A stretch of DNA of 64,000 bases from Stomoxys calcitrans (lineage: Eukaryota > Arthropoda > Insecta > Diptera > Muscidae): contig NC_081553.1 of the NCBI RefSeq assembly GCF_963082655.1, positions 31,793,114 to 31,857,113 on the forward strand. The letters run 5' to 3'. Made by a program: the position numbers and the translations under genes. Below the pieces are notes generated by a model, which saw only the letters and a program-made list of their open reading frames with translations, did no database searches and had not been told where the DNA came from. Shown here in pieces: positions 23,645-34,796 of the stretch. Numbering within the stretch: position 1 is the stretch's first letter; every line of letters starts with the position of its first letter.

Positions 23645-25325
23645 AAGTAAAAAGGCGTTAAGTTCGGCCGGGCCGAACTTTGGATACCCACCACCTCGGG
23701 TATATATGTAAACCACCTTTCATCAAAATTCGGTGAAAATTTCATACCTTATGACCCATATCAGTTATATCAAAACATGTTCCGATTTGGACCAAATACT
23801 AATAAGTACAGTAGCTATATCTAAAAATTAACCGATCTGAACCATATACGACACGGATGTTGAAAAGCCTAACATAAGTTACTATCTAAAATTTCTGTGA
23901 AATTGGATTATAAATGCGATTTTTATGGGGCAAAGACTTTAAATCGAGAGATCGGTCTACATGGCAGCTATACTCAAATCTGGATCGATTTGGGCAAAAT
24001 TGAAGAAGGACGTCGAAGAGCCTAACTAAACTCATTGTCTCAAATTTCAGCGACATCGGAAAATAAATGCGTCTTTATGGCCCCAAAACCTAAAACCTAG
24101 ATATCGGTCTAATGCAGCTATATCTAAATTTGGACCGATCTGTGCGATATTGCAGATGTATGTCAAGGGGCTTAACTTAACTCACTGTCCCAAATTTCGG
24201 CGACATCGGACAATAAATGAGCATTTTATGGGCCCAAAACCTTAAATCAAGAAATCGGTCTATATAGCAGCTATATCCAAATCTTAGCCGATCTGGTCCA
24301 AATTGAAGAAAGATGTCGAGGGGCCTAACGCAACTCACTGTCCCAAATTTCAGCAAAATCGGGTAATTAATGTGGCTTTTATGGGCCTAACACCATAAAT
24401 CGGAGGATCGGTCTATATGGCAGCTATATCCAAATCTAAACCGATCTGGGCCAAATTGACAAAGGATGTCGAAGGGCCTAACACAACTCAATGTCCCGAA
24501 TTTCAGTGGAATCGGATAAAAGATGTGGCTTTTATGGCCCTTAGACCCTAAATCAGAGGGTCGGTCTGTATGGCAGCTATATCCAAATCTGAACCGAACT
24601 GAGCCAAATTGACGAAGGATGTCGAAGGGCTTAACAAAACTCACTGTTCCAAATTTCACCAAAATCGGGTAATAAATGTGGCTTTTATGGGCCTAACACC
24701 ATAAATCGGAGGATCGGTCTATATGGCAGCTATATCCAAATCTGAACCGATCTGGGCCAAATTGACAAAGGATGTCGAAGGGCCTAACACAACTCACTAT
24801 CCCGAATTTCAGTGGAATCGGATAAAAGATGTGGCTTTTATGGCCCTTAGACCCTAAATCGGAGGGTCGGTCTATATGGCAGCTATATCCAAATCTGGAC
24901 CGATCTGAGCCAAATTGACGAAGGATGTCGAAGGGCCTAACAAAACTCACTGTCCCAAATTTCAGCAAAATCGGATAATAAATGTGGCTTTTATGGGCCT
25001 AAGACCCTAAATCGGCGGATCGGTCTATATGGGGGCTATATGAAGATATAGTCCGATATAGCCCATCTTCGAACTTAACCTGCTTATGGACAAAAAAAGA
25101 ATCTGTGCAAAATTTCAGCTCAATATCTCAATTTTTAAAGACTGTAGCGTGATTTCAACAGACAGACGGACAGACGGACAGACGGACGGACATGCCTAGA
25201 TCGTCTTAGATTTTTACGCTGATCAAGAATATATATACTTTATAGGGTCGGAAATGGATATTTCGATGTGTTGCAAACGGAATGACAAAATGAATATACC
25301 CCCATCCTTCGGTGGTGGGTATAAT
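23645..25325 (+). mobile_element. Complete family A element nested in B
   Basis: ACAAGTAAAAAGGCGTTAAG head, palindrome near 23664-23680, TTTGGATACCCACCACC, nine or so 153-bp units, GACAGACGGACAGACGGACA tract, core and tail CCTTCGGTGGTGGGTATAA. Units near 24387-24662 and 24693-24968 form a nearly duplicated 306-bp pair. Confidence 0.85.
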
Positions 25326-25504
25326 AAGGAGATTGGTATATAGGGGAGCTGTATTAGGCTATAAATCGATTCATACAATAGTCGACACGTATGTTAAAGG
25401 TCATGAGAGAAGCCATTGTACAAAATTTCAGCCCAATCGGATAAGACTTGCACCATTTAGAGGCTCAAGAAGTCTAGATCCCATATAGGTTTATATGACA
25501 ACTA

Positions 25505-25741
25505 TTGGGTTGCCCAAAAAGTAATTGCGGATTTTTTAAAAGAAAGTAGATGCATTTTTATTAAAACTTAGAATGAACTTTAATCAAATATACTTTTTTT
25601 ACACTTTTTTTCTAAAGCAAGCTAAAAGTAACAGCTGATAACTGACAGAAGAAAGAATGCAATTACAGAGTCACAAGCTGTGAAAAAATTTGTCAACGCC
25701 GACTATATGAAAAATCCGCAATTACTTTTTGGGCAACCAAA
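25505..25741 (+). mobile_element. Mariner-type MITE, second copy
   Basis: TTGGGTTGCCCAAAAAGTAA at 25505 and a matching inverted end to 25741, flanked by TA at 25503-25504 and 25742-25743. Removing it restores the family B motif GACAACTATATCAGG-like, confirming the insertion. Confidence 0.92.
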
Positions 25742-26757
25742 TATCAGGTTGTGGACCGATTTGAACTATTCTTAGCAGAGTTATTAAAAAACACAACCAA
25801 ACACCTCATGCAGAATTTCGGATAATAATTGCGCCTTCTAATGGCTGAAGAAGTCAAGACCCCAGATTAGTTTATATGACAGCTATATCAGGTTATAGAC
25901 CGATTTCAACTATTCTTAGCACAGTTGTTGAAAGTCATAACACAAAACGTCATGCAAAATTTCAGCTAAATCGGATAATAATTGTGCCCTCTAGTGGCTC
26001 AAGACGTCAAGACCCCAGATTAGTTTATATGGCAGCTATACCAGAATATGAACCGATTTGAACCATACTTAGCCAATCAGTTGAAAGTCATAACACATCA
26101 TGTTTCAGCCAAATCGGATAATAACTGTGCCCTTTAGTAGCTCAAGAAGTCAAGACCGCAGATCTGTTTATATGACAGCTATATCAGGTTATGGACCGAT
26201 TTCAAATATTCTTAGCACAGTTGTTGAATGTCATAACAAAACAACTCATGCAAAATTTGAGCCAAATCGGATAATAATTGCGCCCTCAAGAAGCTCAAGA
26301 AATCAAGACCCCAGATAGGTTCATATGGCAGCTATATCAGGTTATGAACCGATTTGAACCATACTGGGCACAATTGTTGGATATCATAACAAAATACTTC
26401 GTGCAAAAATTCATTCAAATCGGATAAGAATTGCGCCCTCTAGAGGCTCAAGAATTCAAGACCCCAGATTATTTTATATGACAGTTATAACAGGTTATGG
26501 ACCGATTTGAACCATACTCAACACAGTTGTTGGAAGTCATAAAGAGACACCTCGTGCTAAATTTCAGCCAAATCGGATAAAAATTGTGCCCTCGAACGGC
26601 TCAAGAAGTCATGATCCCAGATCGGTTTATATGGCAGCCATATCTAAACGTGGACCGATTTGGCCCATTTACAATCCCAACCGACCTACACCAATAAGAA
26701 GTATTTGTGCAAAATTATAAGCGGCTAGCTTTAGTTCTTCAAAATTTAACGTGCTTT

Positions 26758-26887
26758 CGACAGACAGACGGACGGACGGACAGAAGGACGGACGGACGGA
26801 CAGAAGGACGGACGGACGGACAGAAGGACGGACGGACGTACAGAAGGACGGACGGACGGACAGAAGGACGGACGCACAGACGGACGC
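26758..26887 (+). repeat. Higher-order microsatellite, 20-bp unit of GACG/GACA/GAAG
   Basis: The tetranucleotide tract of family B has expanded as about five copies of a 20-bp unit, GACGGACGGACGGACAGAAG, with few changes. The usual tract in sister copies is only 20-50 bp. Confidence 0.9.
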
Positions 26888-27243
26888 ATATGTCTAGATC
26901 GACTTAAAAAGTCATAACGATCAAGAATATATATACTTTATGGGGTCTTAGACGAATATTTCGAGGAGTTACGAACACACCGACGAAATTAGTATACCCC
27001 CATCCTATGGTGGAGGGTATAAAAAAGAATCTGTGCAAAGTTTATGCTACATACCTCTACTTTTAAAGACTGTAGAGTGATTTCAACAGACAGACGGACA
27101 GACGGATGGTTATGGCTAGATCGTCTTAGATTTTTACGCTGATCAGGAATATATATATGCTTCATAGGGTCGGAAATGGATATTTTGATGTGTGGCAAAC
27201 GGAATGACAAAATGAATATACCCCCATCCTTCGGTGGTGGGTA

Positions 27244-28815
27244 TGAACATATTTGTAAGCAGCGTCATAGAAAATCTGTTCTTATACATATTTACAGACA
27301 GTAGGAGATGACTTAACAAACATCGTTGCTTTGTTAAGATCAAAATGTTACTTTTGATGGCTGCCGTATATGAGCCTCCTCCAATGTCTAACAATTAACC
27401 ATGACAACTCTATAAAAGGATTTAAATGATTCAGGACAAACTTACACACTTCGAAGACAGTGAGTGAGAGACGAAGAACAGGGGGAACAAGACAAAATAC
27501 AATTTACCTAAGAAAGCAATCTTGGGTTAATGAGCAAGAACAACAATTTTGGGAGGAGAATGGAATGGAGTGCTACAGACTCGTAAAATCAACCTACAAA
27601 ACACGCAACAACTTAATTACTTGACTTCTTTTTTATAATTGGTTTAATTAATTTATGCTTAACCATTTTACTTCTTGAGCATTTGTTAACGAACACTTGA
27701 AACGATAACAAGGGGACGGCACACAGCACAGAGGAATGTTTGATGGTGCCCCTTTACAACTAAGGATGAATGAAAGGTTAGCTGACAGAGGGCGGACTTG
27801 GTAGGTGGGAAGTTTGGTGGCTTGTCACAAGAAGGATTGGCAACAATTTGTTAAGGGTTATTGCTGGTACTTACTTATTTTCCCACCCAGAGGTATAAGG
27901 TGGCGGCGGCGGCACGTTTCCTCCCCCCCACCCCAGCTCTACATAGTGCAATAGAATCGGACCTATGTCCGTAGAGTAGCCTATGTTGGGTTTCGTGCGT
28001 TTCCCTTTCAGTTGTGATTTCGAATGATTTTCAAGTGATGTGTTTAATAAGAGACACGTGACAATTAAAAAAGATGAGAGAGTTTAGAATTGCCATTGGT
28101 GGGTAACTATTTGAAAGGATTTTGCCCAAACAAAAAAAAAATCTGGAAAAATGTATTTCAATCAGAACACAGAACACAAGGTAAGTCCAAATTGTATCAA
28201 ATGTGGGAAAACATTTCTTTATCTATGCTATGCACACTATCCAGGTCCTTACAACTTGGGCCCTGGACATTCTCAAGTACCCACTTAAGAGGCTTACAAA
28301 GCAAATCGCACAAATTTGATAATCCCACCCTTATCCATGCACTCATTCATTTGATTTCATCTACATTTAGCACGAGTACAAATTTATGCGCTTTTGTGTA
28401 TGTGTGTGTGTGTGTGATGGCCCCCTGATCGTCTGTATTTTAAATCTCAAACATTTTGCCAGAGTTGATGACACCTTTAATCCCATAAAAATATTTTATT
28501 CATTCACATCTTTGTCAGAAAAGCCAAAAACCAAAAACCAAAAATGCGCCAATAATTCACTGCCAGCAATGAAAATTAATTGCTGTGTTTGATTCTATGG
28601 CTCTTGCTGCTGGCACTGCTGATTGTACTGTCCTCTGGCTCCACAGGAAGGGAGAGCAAAAATTCCATAAAACAGCGGAAGCCTATTTTTAGCTTTCTTT
28701 AGCACAGTTTCAAGGATGGCGAGTATTGAATAACAACCATGGATTTGATAAAAGCGAACAACCCACCCAGTGTGAGATTAAAACAAATTGCGGGTTTTTT
28801 CTTTAAATGTAATGT
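27244..28815. other. Low-repeat island with a TG microsatellite
   Basis: Unique AT-rich DNA with a (TG)n run at about 28397-28416 and a GGCGGCGGCGG patch near 27902. I found no splice-supported exon. It may be intronic or intergenic sequence of an off-window gene. Confidence 0.5.
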
Positions 28816-29783
28816 TTTTTATACCCTCCACCAAAGGATGGGGTATATTCACTTTGTCATTCCGTTTACAACACATCGAAATATCCATTTCGGACCCTAT
28901 TCTTGATCAGCGTAAAAATCTTAGACGATCTAGAGATGTCCGTCCGTCTGTCTACTGAAATCACACTAGAGTCTTTAAAAATGAAGATATTGAGCTGAAA
29001 CTTTGAACAGATTCTTTTTTTGTCCATAAGCAGGTTAAGTTCAAAGATGCGGTATATCGGACTATATCTTCATATAGCCCCCATATAGACAGATCGGTCG
29101 ATTTAGGGTCTTTGGCCCATAAAAGCCACATTTATTATCCAATTTTGCTGAAATTTGAAACAGTGGGCTGCGTTAGACAATTTGACATCCTTCGTCAATT
29201 TGACTCAGATCGGTCCAGATTTCGATATAGCTGCCACATAGACCGATCTTCCTAATTAGGATCTTAGGCCCATAAAAGCCACATTTATTATCTGATTTAG
29301 CAGAAATTGGGACAGTGAGTTCCGTTAGACCCTGCGACATTTGGCCCAGATGGGTCCAGATATAGATATAGCTGCCATATAGACCGATTTTCCTATTCAG
29401 GGCTTTGGGACAGCGAGTTGTCTCGGGCCCATCGTCATCATTCTCCAATTTAGCCCTGAACGATTCAGATTTGGATATAGCTATCATATAGACCAATCTC
29501 TTGATTTAAGGTTTTGGGCCTATAAAAGGAGCAATCTTTTTCCGATGGCGCCAAAATTTAGGACAGTGATTTAAGTTAAGCCCCTTGACATACTTCTGCA
29601 ATATGGCACAGATCGGTTCAGATTTGGAAATAGCTGCGACATAGATCGATCTCTCGGTTTTAGGTTTTGGGGCCATAAATGGCGCATTTATTGTCCGATT
29701 TCGCCGAGATTTGGGACAGTGCGTTGTGTTAGGCTTTTTGACATCAATGTCGCATATGGTTCAGATCGGTTTATTTTTAGGTA
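28816..29783 (-). mobile_element. Family A element, minus, head lost at a Helitron insertion
   Basis: Tail TTTTATACCCTCCACCAAAGG, core with TTGATCAGCG, a shortened GTCCGTCCGTCTGTC tract and five or six reversed units. The element stops in TTTATTTTTAGGTA at 29783, exactly where the Helitron starts. Its remaining head is not seen on the other side. Confidence 0.75.
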
Positions 29784-31314
29784 TCTTCTTCTTATATATA
29801 AAAATCAATTTGTGTTTGTTTGTAGGTTTGTTTGTTTGTTTGTTTGTATGTTTGTGTGTTCCTTATAGACTCAGAAACGGCTGAACCGATTTTCTTGAAA
29901 TTTTCACAGATGGTGCATATTGATCCCGTGGTGAAAATAGGGTACCACATTTTTTGATATCTGAAGGGGGGGTGGACCCTCCCCCTTACCCTAATTTTCA
30001 GAAACGCCTGATCTCGGAGATGGGTGGTGCGATTTAAGCGAAATTTTGTGTGCTCTCATATAGTACCCTAAAAATTTGGTATCCAAAATTCGTATGGGAT
30101 ACCTAGGGGGGCTGCCCCACCCTGAAACCTACCAAACATATTTTTAGACCAATCACGACATTATGGGACTCAAAAGAAAGGTATTTAAGATAAGAAAACG
30201 TATCTGATATCCAATTGTCGGACCAAGTGCTAGGGGGACCACCCCAATCCCCAAAAGACCCCTAAATCGGACATATTTACCGACCATGGCAATATGGGAC
30301 TCAAATGGAAGGTATTTGCGAGTAGAATACGAATCTGATATCCAAATGTGGGACCAAGTTTCCTGGGGTCCACCCCTTTCCCAAAACACCCGCCAAATAG
30401 GACTTATTTACTGTCCATGGAAATATGGGGCTTAAATAAAACGTATTTGAATGCAGAATACGAATCTGATATCCAAAAATGGGACCAAGTGTTTACGGGG
30501 CAGCCTCTCCCCAAAAACCATCCCCCAATGGGGACAAATTTACGACCAAAGCAATATGGAGCTCAAATGAAAGGTCTTTGGGAGTAAAACACGAATTTGA
30601 TATCAAAATTCGGGAAAAGTGTCTATGGGGCCACCCCACCCCCACAACACCACCCAAATAGTAAGTTTTTTCTGACTATTGCAATATGAGGCTCAAATAA
30701 GAGGGTTTTTTAAGTGAAACACGAATCCGATATATATGGTCAAGGCCAACTCACTGAGTGGCCGCCCATCCCCCAAAACACCCTCCAAGCCGGTCATGTT
30801 TGCCGACTATGGAAATATGGGGCTCAAATTAAAGGTATGTGGGGGTAGACCACGTATCTGATATCAACATTAGGGGCCATCTGTCTAGCGGATATCCCAC
30901 CTCCATAACAACCCAGAAATAGGACGTATTTGCTCACCAAGGCAATTTGGGTCTTAATGAGAGTGGAACTAAATCTTCATAGTTTTTAGGGCCAATACCC
31001 CAAACCGGACATATTTGCTGACTTTTGCAATAAGGAGTTTAAATGCGATTAGAAAACTAATTTGTTATTAGATTTTGAGGGCAATGGCAATATGGGGTTC
31101 AAATAAATAATATATAGTTATATGAGCACGTTGCTGATATATTTTCAGGTCTTAGTGTTTGAGGGACCACCCCAATCCCCAAAACACCCCTATATCGGCC
31201 GTATATACCGACCATGACAATGTGCAGCTTAAATGAAAGGTATTGGGGGGTAGAGCAAGAATTGATACCCATTTTCGGGGCCAATTTTCTGGGGGTCTAC
31301 CCCGAGTCAGCTAG
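29784..31314 (+). mobile_element. Full-length non-autonomous Helitron, A^T insertion
   Basis: Begins TCTTCTTCTTATATATAAAA at 29784, preceded by A, and ends GAGTCAGCTAG at 31314, followed by T. The interior has the ACGGCTGAACCGATTTTCTT block, a GGGGGGGTGG stretch near 29970, and degenerate units with CAATATGGGACTCAAAT-type landmarks. It has no Rep/helicase coding region. This is the best-bounded Helitron in the window. Confidence 0.85.
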
Positions 31315-31328
31315 TATATATACATATA

Positions 31329-31796
31329 CTAGCCGAACCAGGCCCGCTTCGCTGCGCCTTCTTTAACTTTATATGGAACAAAAGTTTCCTTGGAATACTT
31401 GTTTTCGACAATTAAAGATCTTTTAGGATGATGACACTTCGTACTGCATGCGGATATCGAATTCATGCCATTGTAGCCTATGACGCTGAACGCGTTCGAA
31501 TCCAGGCTAGAACATCGTACAAAGCGTTGTTTATCTCCCCTTAATGTTGGCGACATTTGCAAGGTAGAATGCCATGCCTGGTCATTTAAAAAATTTTCCC
31601 CAATGGCTATAAGAAAGAGCCCATATCAATGAGTTTAAACTTGAATCGAAAAGCTTTCATTGATGTGTGAGAGTTTGCCCCTTCTCGATTCCTGGTGGTA
31701 ATGTTCTTCCTTAGGGTAATGTTCTCTTTAGGGGATCGATGGCACCCTAGACATTTCGACTCAAATATGGATATCAAATTCGTGCTGCACTTCCAA
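31329..31796 (-). mobile_element. Helitron 3' portion with captured SINE
   Basis: CTAGCCGAACCAGGCCCGCT at 31329 is a reversed 3' end. A diverged SINE (about 31440-31720, with CGTTCGAATCCAGGC and AACTTGAATCGAAAAGC) follows, flanked by AATGTTCTTCCTTAGGGTAA as in the 8813-11440 copy. It breaks at about 31796 against family A units. Confidence 0.7.
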
Positions 31797-32487
31797 ATGT
31801 CAAAAAGCTTAACATAAGTCACTGTGTTAAATTTCGGCAAAATCAGATTATAAATGTGCAGCTATAACTAAACCTGAACCGATCTGGACCAAATTGCAGA
31901 AAGATGTCTATTGGCCCAACACAATTCACTGTCCCAAATTTGGGTGAAATAGGAGAAGAAGGCCTAACACAATTCACTGTCGCAAATTGCACCAAAATCG
32001 GATAATAGATGAGGCTTTTGTGGGCCTAAGACCCTTAAACGGAGGACCGGTCTATATGGCAGCTATATCGAAATCTGGACCGATCTGAGCCAAATTGGCA
32101 AAGGATTTTGAAAGGCCTAACACAACTCACTGTTCCAAATTTAAGCTAAATCGGATAATAAATGTGGCTTTTATGGGCCTAAGACCCTAAATCGGCAGAT
32201 CGGTTTATATGGGGGCTATATCAAGATATAGTCCGATATAGCCCATCTTCGAACTTAACCTGCTAACGGACAAGAAAAGATTCTGTGCAAAATTTCAGCT
32301 CAATATCTCTATTTTTAAAGATTCTATCGTGATTTCAACTGACAGACGGACGGATAAGTCTAGATCGTCTTAGATTTTTTCGCTGATCAAAAATGTATAT
32401 ACTTTATAGGGTCGGAAATGGAAATTTCGATATGTTGCAAACGGAATGACAAAATGAATATACCCGCATCCTTCGGTGGTGGGTATA
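31797..32487 (+). mobile_element. Family A element, 5' truncated
   Basis: Starts inside the pre-array part (TCAAAAAGCTTAACATAAG), has about three units, a short GACAGACGGACGGATAAGTC tract and the tail ending TTCGGTGGTGGGTATAAA. Confidence 0.75.
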
Positions 32488-32522
32488 AAAAAAGACTAAA
32501 TGATGACTATTTAATAGGTAGT

Positions 32523-32580
32523 CATATGGTATGGTGGTTGTCTATGAATGACTATTCATAGACATCCACCATACCATATG
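32523..32580. repeat. Near-perfect 27-bp-arm hairpin
   Basis: Arms 32523-32549 and 32554-32580 are reverse complements with one mismatch; the loop is GACT. Both arms contain GGTATGGTGG or its complement. It lies outside families A-C. Confidence 0.85.
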
Positions 32581-32779
32581 ATCCACTCTAAACGAGTAGC
32601 ACTATCATTTAAATTAGCGCCATCTGGCAGTCTTTTAGTTGATACAATTAAAATCATGCCAACATAAATAGAGAGAGGGCAGTGTGGTAAAAATTAATCA
32701 TCAGCATGTATTTTTGTTATGACAATCTATCGGTTCTTTGAATAAAGAAAAATAAAATATAGAAAGGATCTAAAAGCAA

Positions 32780-33271
32780 AAATTTTGGTATCAAATTCTG
32801 GGGTGGGATGCCTAGGAGAGCCGCCCTGCCCAAAACCCGGCAAACGGATTAATAGACCAACCACTACAATATGGGACTCAAATTAAAGGTATTTGAGAGT
32901 AGAAAACGAATCTGATACCCAATTGCGGAACTAAGTGTTTCGTGGGTCACCCCACCACTATAAAACCCCTCAAATCGGACATATTTACCGACCATGGCAA
33001 TATGGATCTTAAATGAAAGGTCTTTGGGAATAGAGCACGAAATTGACTTTCACTTTTCGGACCAAGTCTCTGGGGGTCCACCACACCCCAAGAAGGACTT
33101 TTACCGACCATTGCAATGTGGGGTTTAAATAAGAGGTACTTGAGTGTAGAAAAATCCATAGGTAAAATGGAATATATTTTCAACTACAATTAGGCAGAAA
33201 TTTTCAAATTTAGAGTACTCCTCTCCAACATAGCATAATCGGGCGCAGCAGAGCGGGCCGGGCTCAGCTAG
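32780..33271 (+). mobile_element. Helitron 3' fragment ending CTCAGCTAG
   Basis: Helitron units (ATATGGGACTCAAATTAAAG) lead to GAGCGGGCCGGGCTCAGCTAG, ending at 33271 with T next. The 5' part is missing. Confidence 0.65.
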
Positions 33272-33590
33272 TGACATATATATTGGATCACTCAATGTCC
33301 GTGCCGCATTTGGGTGCTTAAGTTACCCAATTTTCACCTGATTGTGACGAAATGGGGTTTACATATATACCCGAAGTAGTGGGTATCCAAAGTTCGGTCC
33401 GGTCGAAAATAATGCCTTTTTACTTGGTTTATAGCTTGATATAGCTCTTATATATATTGAATCTGGAAGAAGTAATTGCTATCCGATTTGGCTATAATTT
33501 TGAACAAAGTGTTTTTTCATGACATCCAACAACTGTGCAAAGTACGGTTCAAATCTGCCTATAACCTTAGGCTTATACGGCCCTAGAAAC
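33272..33590 (-). mobile_element. Family A head and B-like fragments
   Basis: CGAAGTAGTGGGTATCCAAAG followed by TTCGGTCCGGTCGAAAA (mutated palindrome) and GCCTTTTTACTTGG is a reversed A head. A reversed B-like piece with CAACAACTGTGCAAAGTACG follows to about 33560. Confidence 0.55.
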
Positions 33591-34796
33591 TTCAATTTGT
33601 GCCTGATTTTCTGAAACATATTCTTTATGTTGCTGATAACTTCAATCTTGCTCCAGAGAATTAATCAAGCGAATTACAAATAGAAACATATTTTTGGTGA
33701 ACAACTAATAGAATGCCAAAAACAGAAATAAACAAGCGTTCAACGCATAATGCGCATAAATTACCTGGTTGAGAGGTGGGGGTCGGGTCCAGGTAAAAAA
33801 GTATGTTTTCATAGTTTATAGAACATGATGATTAATAGACATTGGAAGCAAGGTTTATGGCCAACGCCCCAATGCCTCTCATAAATTCACGCAGTCATCG
33901 TTCATTGCTGTCGTAAATTAAATTCAAATATTGTTGAAAAGGAAACAATGCCGACATACGCAAAACTGTCAAGATATTGAATTATTTCCATGAGAACTTC
34001 CCAGCGAATCGCCACCATTTGCGCAATCATAGATGAAATGGTTGCCCAACAGAAATTTGTTGCTGCCACCACGAGTAAGCGGGCGCACGTAATGGTCAGT
34101 GTGGAGCGTCCATAAATCGAATGGATTTCGGGGTTTCCTTTATGTTTTTCGTTTTTGCTTTGAAAAGAGGGTTAGCAGCAAATGCCGAAGAGTGAATAAA
34201 AGTCCCAGGTACCAATATTAGGCCTACATACATAAGTCCTGTGATCACTTGCGAGCCGTTCCAAACAACTGCTACGCGAATAACTTCCGCCAGAAAGTCA
34301 TTTGGCTCTTTCTAATTTTAATGGATGTTTGGTAAGCACGACATTTGTACCCCTTTTGCTGGTTGGTTTTTTTTTCTTCTTCACTGGGCTGTTACTTAGT
34401 AATGGGGAAGAGTTTCTTTTTCATTTTTGGTTTCTCTTGGGCCAAAATGCTGAAATGAAAGAGTTTGAACACCAAAAATTGTTTGCCCCACCTAAGGGAT
34501 GTTCGAGTGACCACCAACGCTAAGCTACTATGGCTATGAAGGACAACAGATTGTTTGTCTCCGATAAACGAGTACAGAGTTTTATTTTTCTTCTTTTCTC
34601 TGGTAGCAGTTCTTGAATGTAACAAACTGTGTGCTTGAGTATAGAGAAAGGTGTTGGTATTTTGGAGTGACTTTTTTTAAACTCAAAAAATTTAACCCAA
34701 TTTTAAATAGAGGGAATTAGACATTAATATCTAAATATCTTTATTTTCCAAGGATGATGTGTCAAGAGAAAGGTGTTGGTATTTTGATGTGAAATT
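33591..34796. other. Low-repeat island, no gene recognised
   Basis: Unique sequence with several T runs and a duplicated phrase GAGAAAGGTGTTGGTATTTTG at 34644 and 34768. No convincing exon. Confidence 0.45.

Larger units (their letters stand above)
23376..27021 (+). mobile_element. Family B element inserted in A, hosting another A and a MITE
   Basis: Head AAAAGCGTGCTAAGTTCGG and palindrome GGCCGGGCC near 23401, then the sub-head with ATGGATCGCATTTGTCGAG. Interrupted by family A (about 23645-25325) and the MITE (25505-25741). B units continue to 26700, followed by an expanded microsatellite and a tail ending GGTGGAGGGTATAAA. This is the largest copy here because of its insertions. Confidence 0.8.
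21998..27243 (+). mobile_element. Family A inverted chimera split by a large B insertion
   Basis: A reverse family A tail (21998 to about 22195) joins plus-oriented units (22210-23370) by an inverted junction. The plus copy stops in the poly-A of GCTTATGAACAAA at about 23375 and resumes at about 27022 (AAAAGAATCTGTGCAAAG), finishing with the usual tail at 27243. Family B fills the gap. Both outer ends are therefore A tails. Confidence 0.75.

Noticed and set aside
26707..26907. TDGRTDRRTDGRT-type protein
   Set aside because: Translation of the GACGGACG microsatellite of family B.
28386..28592. CVCVCVC-like open frame
   Set aside because: Translation of a TG microsatellite.
34302..34625. Overlapping 73- and 77-codon frames on opposite strands
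   Set aside because: Low-complexity K/F-rich products from A/T runs, with no recognisable homology.
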